Part shown: positions 23,033 through 29,277 of the stretch, in pieces
How positions within the stretch are numbered: the first letter of the stretch is position 1
Layout: each line of letters begins with the position of its first letter
From: an uncultured Bacilli bacterium
GTDB taxonomy: Bacteria > Bacillota_I > Bacilli_A > RF39 > UBA660
DNA: 29,277 nucleotides
Assembly (NCBI GenBank): GCA_910578855.1
Contig: CAJTRV010000013.1
Coordinates: 1-29,277, forward strand
Direction: 5' to 3'
Position numbers and translations under genes: made by a program
Notes under the pieces: generated by a model
Databases searched by the model: none
The model's input: the letters and a program-made list of their open reading frames with translations, nothing else
Told to the model about the DNA's origin: nothing

Positions 23033-24721
23033 ATGAAATTATTTAACAACAATGAACCGGTCAAAGACACCAAGATTTTTGCCCTTGGTGGATTAGGTGA
23101 AGTTGGGAAAAACATGTACTGTGTAGAACATGAAAATGAACTTATTATAACAGATGCAGGAATTACCTTCCCAGGAAATGAATTAATGGGAATTGATTAT
23201 GTTATTCCTGATTTCACATATTTAAAGAAGAATGAAAAGAAAATAAAAGCGTTATTTATTACGCATGGGCACGAGGATCATATTGGAGGGATTCCTTTTT
23301 TACTCCAAACAGTTTCAATCCCCGTTATTTATGCCCCAAACCAAGCCATTGGCTTAATTAGAAAGAAATTAGATGAGCGAAATATTAGATATAAAAACTT
23401 AATCGCTTATGATGAACGAAGCAAAGTAAAATTCAAAAATATCGATGTCGAATTTATTCGGACAACACACTCGATACCTGATTCACATGGAATTTGTATT
23501 ACAACGCCAAATGGGAGAATTGTCACCACCGGCGACTTTAAATTTGATTGGACACCAATTGGTCCAATGGCCAACATTCATAAAATGGCAGCGATTGGAA
23601 ACCGTGGGGTAACATTATTACTAAGCGATTCAACCAATGCGTTAAACGAGGGTTTTAGTGCCAGTGAATCGAAAGTAGATAATGCCTTAAGTGATATTTT
23701 CTCAAGATATCAAGGTCGTATTATTATTGCAACTTTTGCCTCTAATATTTACCGTTTAAAGCACATCGTTGACACTTGTAAACGCAATGGTCGTAAGATT
23801 GCAACCTTCGGGCGATCAATGGATACCAATATTGATATCTCAATTCAAGGGGGATATATTAAAAATAAGGAGATCTTTATTACCCCAGAAGAAGCAAATA
23901 AATTGCCTGATAGCAAAGTATGTCTTCTCTGTACTGGATCCCAAGGAGAACCACTGGCTGCCTTATCACGAATTGCCAATGGAACACATCGTCAGATCAA
24001 ATTAAAAGATCACGATGTTGTCATCTTCTCTTCAAGTCCTATTCCCGGAAATGCCCTTAGTATTTCACGAACAATCAACAAATTATATTTGCGGGGAGTC
24101 GAAGTATATACCAACACTTCACTAAGTGACATTCATACTTCAGGACATGCCAGCGAAGAAGAATTAAAACTGATGCTTCGCTTGATCAAACCAAAGTACT
24201 TTATGCCATTTCATGGTGAATATCGAATGTTAAAACGTCATGCAGATATCGCAATTGATTGTGATATTCCTCGTAATAATACCTTTGTTTTAGGGAATGG
24301 CGATGTATTATCAATGTACAAAGGAAAAATCAAACGAGCGGGAATTATCCAAGCAGGTGATGTATATGTCGATGGGAAACGAATTGGAGAAATTGGCAAC
24401 TCTGTCATGCGTGATCGTAAAGTAATGGCCAACGATGGAATCGTCATTGTGATTGCGAATATCGATCCCAACAAGAAGAAATTACTCCTCTCCCCTAATA
24501 TTACAACCCGGGGATTCGTACTTGTCAACGATAACTTAGAATTGTTAAGAGAATTAGAAATGATTAGTAAAAAATCAATTGTTACCAATTTAAAAAATAA
24601 TAAAAACTTCTCAGATGTAAAAGCTGATTTAATAACTAAGCTTGGAAGTTACATATATGAAAAAACAGGCAGAAAGCCAATTATTCTACCTGTTATTATG
24701 GATATTAAGAAATCATCTTAA
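23033..24721 (+). CDS. rnjA: Ribonuclease J
   Basis: A 562-aa metallo-beta-lactamase/beta-CASP ribonuclease with endonuclease and 5'-3' exonuclease activity in mRNA decay and rRNA maturation. The start ALGGLGEVGKNMY is the RNase J signature. The zinc motif HGHEDH is at 78-83, with THSIPDSHG and TTGDFKFDWTP following. The beta-CASP part has IIATFASNIYRLKH and GRSMDTN, the later motif is PFHGEYRML, and a C-terminal domain ends at residue 562. The length is normal. The ribosome site is AAAGGATG. Only one copy is visible, so J1 versus J2 cannot be decided with certainty; the intact catalytic set favours J1. It is a single-gene unit ending in a terminator. Confidence 0.96.
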   Translation: MKLFNNNEPVKDTKIFALGGLGEVGKNMYCVEHENELIITDAGITFPGNELMGIDYVIPDFTYLKKNEKKIKALFITHGHEDHIGGIPFLLQTVSIPVIYAPNQAIGLIRKKLDERNIRYKNLIAYDERSKVKFKNIDVEFIRTTHSIPDSHGICITTPNGRIVTTGDFKFDWTPIGPMANIHKMAAIGNRGVTLLLSDSTNALNEGFSASESKVDNALSDIFSRYQGRIIIATFASNIYRLKHIVDTCKRNGRKIATFGRSMDTNIDISIQGGYIKNKEIFITPEEANKLPDSKVCLLCTGSQGEPLAALSRIANGTHRQIKLKDHDVVIFSSSPIPGNALSISRTINKLYLRGVEVYTNTSLSDIHTSGHASEEELKLMLRLIKPKYFMPFHGEYRMLKRHADIAIDCDIPRNNTFVLGNGDVLSMYKGKIKRAGIIQAGDVYVDGKRIGEIGNSVMRDRKVMANDGIVIVIANIDPNKKKLLLSPNITTRGFVLVNDNLELLRELEMISKKSIVTNLKNNKNFSDVKADLITKLGSYIYEKTGRKPIILPVIMDIKKSS

Positions 24722-24731
24722 TATCTTTTTT
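24701..24731 (+). terminator. Intrinsic terminator of RNase J
   Basis: Stem GATATTAAG/CTTAATATC with loop AAATCAT, followed by six T. It overlaps the last codons and stop of RNase J and abuts the end of the convergent kinase gene. Confidence 0.8.
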
Positions 24732-25968
24732 ATACAATATCTAAGACTGGCAAGCGAATAGCTACCGTTGTTCCTTGTCCTAGTTCTGACTCATAATCAA
24801 TCGTTCCATCATGAGCTTTAATAATTTCATATGATAATGACACGCCAAGCCCAGTTCCTTTGGGTTTTGTCGTAAAGAAAGGCGTCTTGATGTGTTTCAT
24901 ATCCTCGCGACTAATTCCACATCCATTGTCCCGAACAGTAATCACAATTTCCTTCTTTTCTAAACGACATGTAATTGATAATGCACCATTATTCCCAATT
25001 GCTTCAATACTATTTTTAACAAGATTAATAAATACCTGCGTAAGACGATTATAATCACCCATAATATAAATTTCATCATCAATCAAATCAGTATCCAATT
25101 TTATATCATGTGACCGTAATAATAAATGATAACTTTCTAAAACATCTTCTAACAGTAAATTGACATCAATTTGATCTTTCTCAATCGAAACTCGTGTCAT
25201 TGATAAAAAATCTTGTAATAATAATAGTGTTCGCTCAATTTCATCCTTAATAATAGGAATATACTTTTTACTATGTTCGACATTATTAACATCAAACATA
25301 TCTAAATATCCTTTACATACTGCAATCGGATTTTTAATCTCATGCGTAATCTTAAATAATGATGTTTTAATTTGCTTATCCTGTTCCATCTCTTTTAGTG
25401 TCATATGAAGCTTAATAATCTCATTTCCCTCATGGAACAATAAGACGACAAAATATGCCACCCCATAAAAACAAATTCCATACCACACCAATAATGTAAA
25501 GAAACCTTGATATTCATTAATTGGACTAATATAAATCATAATCGTAAAAATAATCAACTTAACAAGTAAAAATAGATTAGAATATAAATAATTAGCCCCA
25601 CGACGCTTAATGACAATATTTGCAAGCAAATAATAAATCATGTATTCTAATAATAAGATGATAAGATTCCAATCGAATAATTCATTATATTTCATTACAA
25701 TAATAAATGTAAGAGCTAAGATACTAAACTTACGATTTCGTTGATAGGCAATTAAAAGCGGAACATTAAGTAATAGAAGGGTGATAAAACTATCATCATC
25801 CAACTGGAATCGTAAGGCAAAATAAAGTGATGAAATTAATGCGACATCTAAAAATAGATCATGCTCTTCTTTCTTCATACTCTTACTATATGCAAGATAG
25901 AAAAGATAAAAAATAAGTGGGAAAGTAATTAAAATAGTGTTTAGTAAAATGATTTCAAAGATACTCAT
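24730..25968 (-). CDS. Orphan membrane sensor histidine kinase
   Basis: A 412-aa kinase with six or seven membrane helices in residues about 1-178, a short linker, and a HisKA domain with the H-box ITHEIKNPIAVCKGYL (His209). The HATPase domain is complete: NLVKNSIEAI (N box), DNGCGIS (G1), TKPKGTGLGVSLS (G2) and the final GTTVAIRLP. The membrane sensor has almost no external loops, as in KinB-type kinases that feed Spo0A. No response regulator gene is adjacent. With the CotD-like gene in the window, a sporulation-type phosphorelay role is plausible but inferred. The ATG at 25968 is chosen because AGGAGG lies just before it; the frame's upstream ATG at 25989 has no such site. Confidence 0.9.
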   Translation of the reverse strand: MSIFEIILLNTILITFPLIFYLFYLAYSKSMKKEEHDLFLDVALISSLYFALRFQLDDDSFITLLLLNVPLLIAYQRNRKFSILALTFIIVMKYNELFDWNLIILLLEYMIYYLLANIVIKRRGANYLYSNLFLLVKLIIFTIMIYISPINEYQGFFTLLVWYGICFYGVAYFVVLLFHEGNEIIKLHMTLKEMEQDKQIKTSLFKITHEIKNPIAVCKGYLDMFDVNNVEHSKKYIPIIKDEIERTLLLLQDFLSMTRVSIEKDQIDVNLLLEDVLESYHLLLRSHDIKLDTDLIDDEIYIMGDYNRLTQVFINLVKNSIEAIGNNGALSITCRLEKKEIVITVRDNGCGISREDMKHIKTPFFTTKPKGTGLGVSLSYEIIKAHDGTIDYESELGQGTTVAIRLPVLDIV

Positions 25969-26065
25969 AGTCGTTCCTCCTAATAACATCTTACTAAGCG
26001 CTCATGTCATATTTTGTCGAATTATGGGAATCCATGGAGTTTTTATGCCATTTATCGACATTTAT

Positions 26066-26093
26066 TAAAAAAGAATTCCATTTTCTGAATTCT
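26066..26093 (-). terminator. Intrinsic terminator of the EIIB-like gene
   Basis: Minus strand stem AGAATTC/GAATTCT with an 8-nt loop and a T-run, 16 bp after the stop. Confidence 0.75.
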
Positions 26094-26108
26094 CTTTTCC
26101 GTGAAAGA

Positions 26109-26423
26109 CTACTTTAATCCATCAATATACTTTTTTAGTTGCCTCGCATCATCACCAAGAATAATCTTTAGTTGATTCTCAATTTCGACAATTCCTTTGG
26201 CACCTAGTTTTTGGATTCCTTCTTTGTTGACAATATCAACATTGCCAAGTGTCACAACAAAGCGTGATTGATTAAACTCATACGCTAAAATATTAGAACG
26301 TCCTCCTAGATACTCAACTAATTTATTGGCTTCAATTTTGAAGTCTTTTTTCTTTGATTTAGCAATTGCAATTGCGATAATTAACAAAATAATAATAATT
26401 ATGATATATTGCATATATTCCAT
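26109..26423 (-). CDS. Membrane-anchored EIIB-like protein lacking the phospho-cysteine
   Basis: A 104-aa protein with one strongly hydrophobic N-terminal helix (about 6-21, an Ile-rich run) and a Lys cluster, then a domain from about 31 to 103. The domain matches the glucose-family PTS EIIB fold: LVEYLGGRSNI, then the strand where EIIB has C-x-T-R-L, then IQKLGAKGIVEIENQLKIILGDDARQLKKYI. The usual phosphorylated Cys is replaced by Asn51 in EFNQSRF, so it cannot carry a phosphate in the normal way. No EIIC or EIIA is nearby. It could be a sugar or PTS-state sensor, or a scaffold; its function is unknown. The ribosome site is GGTGATAG. Confidence 0.8.
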   Translation of the reverse strand: MEYMQYIIIIIILLIIAIAIAKSKKKDFKIEANKLVEYLGGRSNILAYEFNQSRFVVTLGNVDIVNKEGIQKLGAKGIVEIENQLKIILGDDARQLKKYIDGLK

Positions 26424-26507
26424 TCTATCACCATTACCATTATATTATAAATACCATTCTTTTTCAACCAATTGATAAGACTTTACAAGGAAACAATCAT
26501 TCTTAAA

Positions 26508-26534
26508 GAAAAAAAAGAAGCCGAAGCCTCTTTC
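26508..26534 (-). terminator. Intrinsic terminator with UUCG tetraloop after the carrier gene
   Basis: Minus strand stem AAGAGGC/GCTTCTT closed by a stable C(UUCG)G tetraloop, followed by a long T-run. It lies 13 bp after the stop of the YfcC-like carrier. Confidence 0.85.
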
Positions 26535-26546
26535 TAAGTATAACAA

Positions 26547-28031
26547 TTAAACGAACGCTAGTACAATAGCAAGTACGAGTACTGTTATGATAAGAAGTTG
26601 TAATAGGAATTTCCAGATATAGAGGAACCATTCTTTGAATGATACCTTTAAGTATGCAAGTCCTGCCATTAACATTAAACTAACTGGAGCTACTAACATC
26701 ACAATTCCATGAATTGCTTGATATAACAACGCCAAAGCAGGATAGGTTGCTGCATTGGTATTCATCGTTGCCATCGTAGCTGAAGTTGCATCAATTAAAT
26801 ATTTAAAATCATTGTAGAAGAAACTTCCTAAGAAAGCACTAAGACCCGCTGTTAACCAGTTAAATCCTTTGGTTAAACCAAGAATAAAGTCACTCATTGT
26901 AATATAAATATTAGAATGCATTCCAGTTGATGAAGATGGTAACACTAAGTACATAATAATGTTGGCGATAATGGCAATCACAGCAACCCACACCATTTCT
27001 TTCATACCATCTTTCATTGCTCCTAAAATATCTTTCATTTTTAAGCTATAAAGCCATCCAATTAAGAAACAAGCAACGACAAGTACAAACCCAATCTCAC
27101 CTAAATTCCATGCTCCAAACGGATTCATTGATCCCATTAAGTATTGGAAAATTGGAAAATCTGCTACTTTAAAAGTCGTTACAGATGTATAGAGATCTTC
27201 GAATAAATCGATATTAAACGCATATTTAAAATTATATAAACCAACGATTAATACGACAAATGTAAGAACCAAAACAATTGCGAGTGGTACAACACTTTTT
27301 TTCTTTTTATTCTCTACTACTTCATAAAGAGGGATATCTAATTTGGCAGCTGCTATTGGTTTTTCTTCTTTGGTATCCTTCTTTGCTTTTTTTGTTGCCT
27401 TCTTTTTTGGAGCGGCAACTTTTTGCAATTTCGCATGTTGCGTTACAAATAAAATTGTAATGAGAATTAAAATAGCTAAGAATATTACCTTTGTAATAAT
27501 ATCTCCATGAACCTTTAATCCATAATATAAATTTAAATACCCACTAATCTCAAATCCATAAGTTGATCCAATATTACCAACAATAATCGATCCGACTGTT
27601 GCTAGTAAGGCTGTTAATTTATCGTATCCCAATGACATAATTACAGCTACAAAGAATGGAACAATAATAAATAGTGCAATATTAAATCCACTAATAGAAC
27701 CTAAGATTGCAAATAAAACAATTGATAGAACTAAGAAACGTTTTTCTGATCCTTTTGAATGTTTTGTAAACTTCTTTATCATATCAGAATAAACACCTGT
27801 TTTATTCATTACCCCATATAGAGCCCCTATCAATAAGAAGATAATACCGTAAATTGTATAGTTACCAAAAATTCCTAAGACAATCTTAACAATGTCATAT
27901 ATTCCAACAGGTGATAACTCACCGGCTGTAAACACACCACTTGAATAAGATCCTGCTTTGATAATCCATGATAACACAACAAATACTAAAAAACTAATTC
28001 CTATTACTTTTGTTAAATCATTTTTCTTCAT
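26547..28031 (-). CDS. YfcC-like carrier of the ion transporter superfamily
   Basis: A 494-aa membrane carrier with about 12 hydrophobic segments. The N-terminal half shows the family pattern IFLLIGALYGVMNKTGVYSDMI, LFAILGSISGFNIALFIIVPF and YDKLTALLATVGSIIVGNIGSTYG, typical of YfcC/DcuC-type carriers (PF03606). A cytoplasmic loop between the halves (about 215-235) holds a dense Lys run (PKKKATKKAKKDTKEEK), which is unusual for the family. The C-terminal half has GAMKDGMKEMVWVAVIAIIAN. Substrates in this family are mostly carboxylates or basic amino acids, and none can be read here. A TATAAT overlaps the first ATG of the frame, so the ATG at 28031, preceded by GGAGGTAGAAAAGGAT, is the start. 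Confidence 0.85.
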   Translation of the reverse strand: MKKNDLTKVIGISFLVFVVLSWIIKAGSYSSGVFTAGELSPVGIYDIVKIVLGIFGNYTIYGIIFLLIGALYGVMNKTGVYSDMIKKFTKHSKGSEKRFLVLSIVLFAILGSISGFNIALFIIVPFFVAVIMSLGYDKLTALLATVGSIIVGNIGSTYGFEISGYLNLYYGLKVHGDIITKVIFLAILILITILFVTQHAKLQKVAAPKKKATKKAKKDTKEEKPIAAAKLDIPLYEVVENKKKKSVVPLAIVLVLTFVVLIVGLYNFKYAFNIDLFEDLYTSVTTFKVADFPIFQYLMGSMNPFGAWNLGEIGFVLVVACFLIGWLYSLKMKDILGAMKDGMKEMVWVAVIAIIANIIMYLVLPSSSTGMHSNIYITMSDFILGLTKGFNWLTAGLSAFLGSFFYNDFKYLIDATSATMATMNTNAATYPALALLYQAIHGIVMLVAPVSLMLMAGLAYLKVSFKEWFLYIWKFLLQLLIITVLVLAIVLAFV

Positions 28032-28050
28032 ATCCTTTTCTACCTCCACC

Positions 28051-28056
28051 ATCATT
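28051..28056 (-). promoter_or_regulatory. -10 box of the YfcC-like carrier gene
   Basis: TATAAT on the minus strand in TTTGCTATAATGATGG; it overlaps the apparent first ATG. The -35 is weak. Confidence 0.45.
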
Positions 28057-28130
28057 ATAGCAAACTTCCCCTAAGATATAAACCATTTTCCCTATTTTTC
28101 CCATAATTTACCTCATTTTTATCACAATGT

Positions 28131-28139
28131 ATGCTATAA
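28131..28139 (+). promoter_or_regulatory. Extended -10 promoter of the radical SAM gene
   Basis: TGCTATAAT, a perfect extended -10, lies 21 bp upstream of the chosen start codon at 28161. There is no clear -35. Confidence 0.6.
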
Positions 28140-28160
28140 TCAGAGATGGAAGTGAGAAAT

Positions 28161-29120
28161 ATGAACAAATATCGACATACCGAGGGATTCAAACGCTACT
28201 ATACCCTTGATTATTTTTATAAACAACAGTTTCAAACCAAGATTTGTAAAATAAGTCTGAATGGTGGATTCACTTGTCCCAATCTCGATGGCGTATCAGG
28301 TTATGGTGGTTGTATCTATTGTTCGAAACTAGGTAGTGGTGAGTTTGCTGGCAATCAACAAGATGACCTAGTTGACCAATTTCATACTGTTGCGAAAATG
28401 ATGAAACAAAAATGGCCCCAAGCAAAATACATTGGCTATTTTCAAGCCCGAACGAATACCTATGCTCCTGTAGCTGAACTAAAAGATAAATATGAACGAA
28501 TCTTAAACCAAGAAAATGTCATTGGTCTTTCGATTGCTACAAGAGCAGATGCAATCAGTGATGATTGTTATGACTATTTAGAAGAACTAGCAACAAGAAC
28601 TTATTTGACCGTTGAACTGGGCCTCCAAACCATTCATCCTAAAACATCAGCTTTAATTAATCGTTGTCATTCTCTCACTTGCTTTGAACAAGCAGTAAAA
28701 GAACTAAGAAAGAGAAACATCAATGTGGTAGTCCATATTATCAATGGACTACCACATGAAACAAAAGAAATGATGATTGCTACTACCAATTATTTAAACC
28801 AATTTGATATCCAAGGAATTAAAATTCATATGCTCAGTGTCTTAACTGATACCCCACTTGCAACCTATTACCAGAAAGCTCCCTTTTCTATATTAACAAA
28901 AGAAGAATATATTGAAATTGTCTGTGATCAATTAGAACGATTAAATCCTGAGTTTGTCATTCATCGAATTACAGGAGATCCCAAACGCGAAGATCTCATT
29001 ACTCCCAATTGGCTTTTAAAAAAGTTTGTCGTCATAAATGATATCGACAAAGAATTAAAAAGACGGGACACCTATCAGGGAATTTACTATAATAATATTA
29101 ATAAAAAGAGTAATCTATAA
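28161..29120 (+). CDS. TIGR01212-family radical SAM protein (YtqA-like)
   Basis: A 319-aa cytoplasmic iron-sulphur enzyme that cleaves S-adenosylmethionine to start radical chemistry. The spaced cysteines Cys39, Cys51 and Cys54 (FTCPNLDGVSGYGGCIYC) form the family's cluster site. YIGYFQARTNTYAP and LSIATRADAISDD follow, then TVELGLQTIHPKT and VVHIINGLPHET of the TIM barrel. The family is YtqA/YhcC-like; its substrate is not firmly known, and some relatives are tied to tRNA or lipid metabolism by context only. The frame's first ATG (28146) follows the -10 box too closely, and the ATG at 28161 has the GGAAGTGAG ribosome site. In Bacillus ytqA is followed by a methyltransferase gene; here a terminator follows. 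Confidence 0.93.
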   Translation: MNKYRHTEGFKRYYTLDYFYKQQFQTKICKISLNGGFTCPNLDGVSGYGGCIYCSKLGSGEFAGNQQDDLVDQFHTVAKMMKQKWPQAKYIGYFQARTNTYAPVAELKDKYERILNQENVIGLSIATRADAISDDCYDYLEELATRTYLTVELGLQTIHPKTSALINRCHSLTCFEQAVKELRKRNINVVVHIINGLPHETKEMMIATTNYLNQFDIQGIKIHMLSVLTDTPLATYYQKAPFSILTKEEYIEIVCDQLERLNPEFVIHRITGDPKREDLITPNWLLKKFVVINDIDKELKRRDTYQGIYYNNINKKSNL

Positions 29121-29139
29121 TTACCATAATGATAAAATT

Positions 29140-29167
29140 AACCAGCACCACATTGATGCTGGTTTTA
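29140..29167 (+). terminator. Intrinsic terminator of the radical SAM gene
   Basis: Stem AACCAGCA/TGCTGGTT with a 9-nt loop and a short T-run, 20 bp after the stop. Confidence 0.7.
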
Positions 29168-29223
29168 AACTATTAGAAAATCACTGAAAATCATCTTAAA
29201 ATATACCTATTCATAAAAAGCGT

Positions 29224-29277
29224 CTAAACTGGCATTGTCACTTCCAAACCATGTTCTTCCGGTTGAATATGAGCCCG
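29224..29277 (-). CDS. C-terminal end of an unidentified gene, partial
   Basis: A minus-strand frame enters from the right edge and reads RAHIQPEEHGLEVTMPV and stop. It has no internal stop and looks protein-like, so it is probably the last 17 residues of a gene that starts outside the window. It is convergent with the radical SAM gene. The product cannot be named from this fragment. Confidence 0.45.
   Translation of the reverse strand, partial: RAHIQPEEHGLEVTMPV

Noticed and set aside
1..29277. CRISPR arrays, tRNA, rRNA or SRP RNA genes.
   Set aside because: No regularly spaced repeats, no tRNA cloverleaf or CCA-end pattern and no recognisable rRNA or 4.5S RNA sequence were seen by reading.

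Overview
The window is AT-rich chromosomal DNA from a low-GC Bacillota. TGA is used as a stop, so this is not a code-4 mollicute. The gene families (Ffh, FtsY next to YlxM, RNase J, a CotD-like spore coat protein, an Agr-type two-component system, several VanY-type carboxypeptidases, a TIGR01212-type radical SAM protein) fit an Erysipelotrichia-like gut bacterium. This placement is inferred from gene content and style only. Typical starts here have AGGTG/AGGAGG-like ribosome binding sites, and I used these to move several gene starts downstream of the longest reading frame.

Left part (1-6353). A small exported protein is followed by a DacF/PBP5-type D-Ala-D-Ala carboxypeptidase gene that is cut in two. 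The 5' part (SxxK and SxN motifs) lies at 5682-6353 and the 3' part (KTG motif) at 817-1341. Between them sits a 4,355-bp integrated element. It carries a large serine recombinase, a nucleoside phosphorylase, a tiny ORF, a zinc-ribbon gene with an internal stop, a RhuM-family protein and a frameshifted transposase stub. Its ends share the core TTTA. Joining the element ends rebuilds a symmetric 48-bp attP with perfect 12-bp inverted arms. Joining the host flanks rebuilds the uninterrupted carboxypeptidase frame, about 393 aa.

Middle part (6412-12698). A UPF0316-type membrane protein, three VanY-type (M15B) carboxypeptidase paralogues with 1, 2 and 0 copies of an N-terminal module, a CtpE-like P-type ATPase between the second and third, and a CotD-like protein. 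Four genes in about 12 kb therefore encode or once encoded peptidoglycan DD-carboxypeptidases.

Right part (12839-29277). ffh, an unknown gene, an Agr-type regulator/sensor pair whose sensor lacks recognisable ATP-binding motifs, a small unknown protein, a non-coding stretch with possible relics, a cytoplasmic serine beta-lactamase-fold hydrolase, and an ftsY-ylxM-HerA-like ATPase cluster. These are followed by an unknown gene, RNase J, an orphan membrane histidine kinase, a membrane-anchored EIIB-like protein without the phospho-cysteine, a YfcC-like 12-TM carrier, a radical SAM protein, and the C-terminal end of a gene leaving the window. Most transcription units end in clear intrinsic terminators, which are listed.
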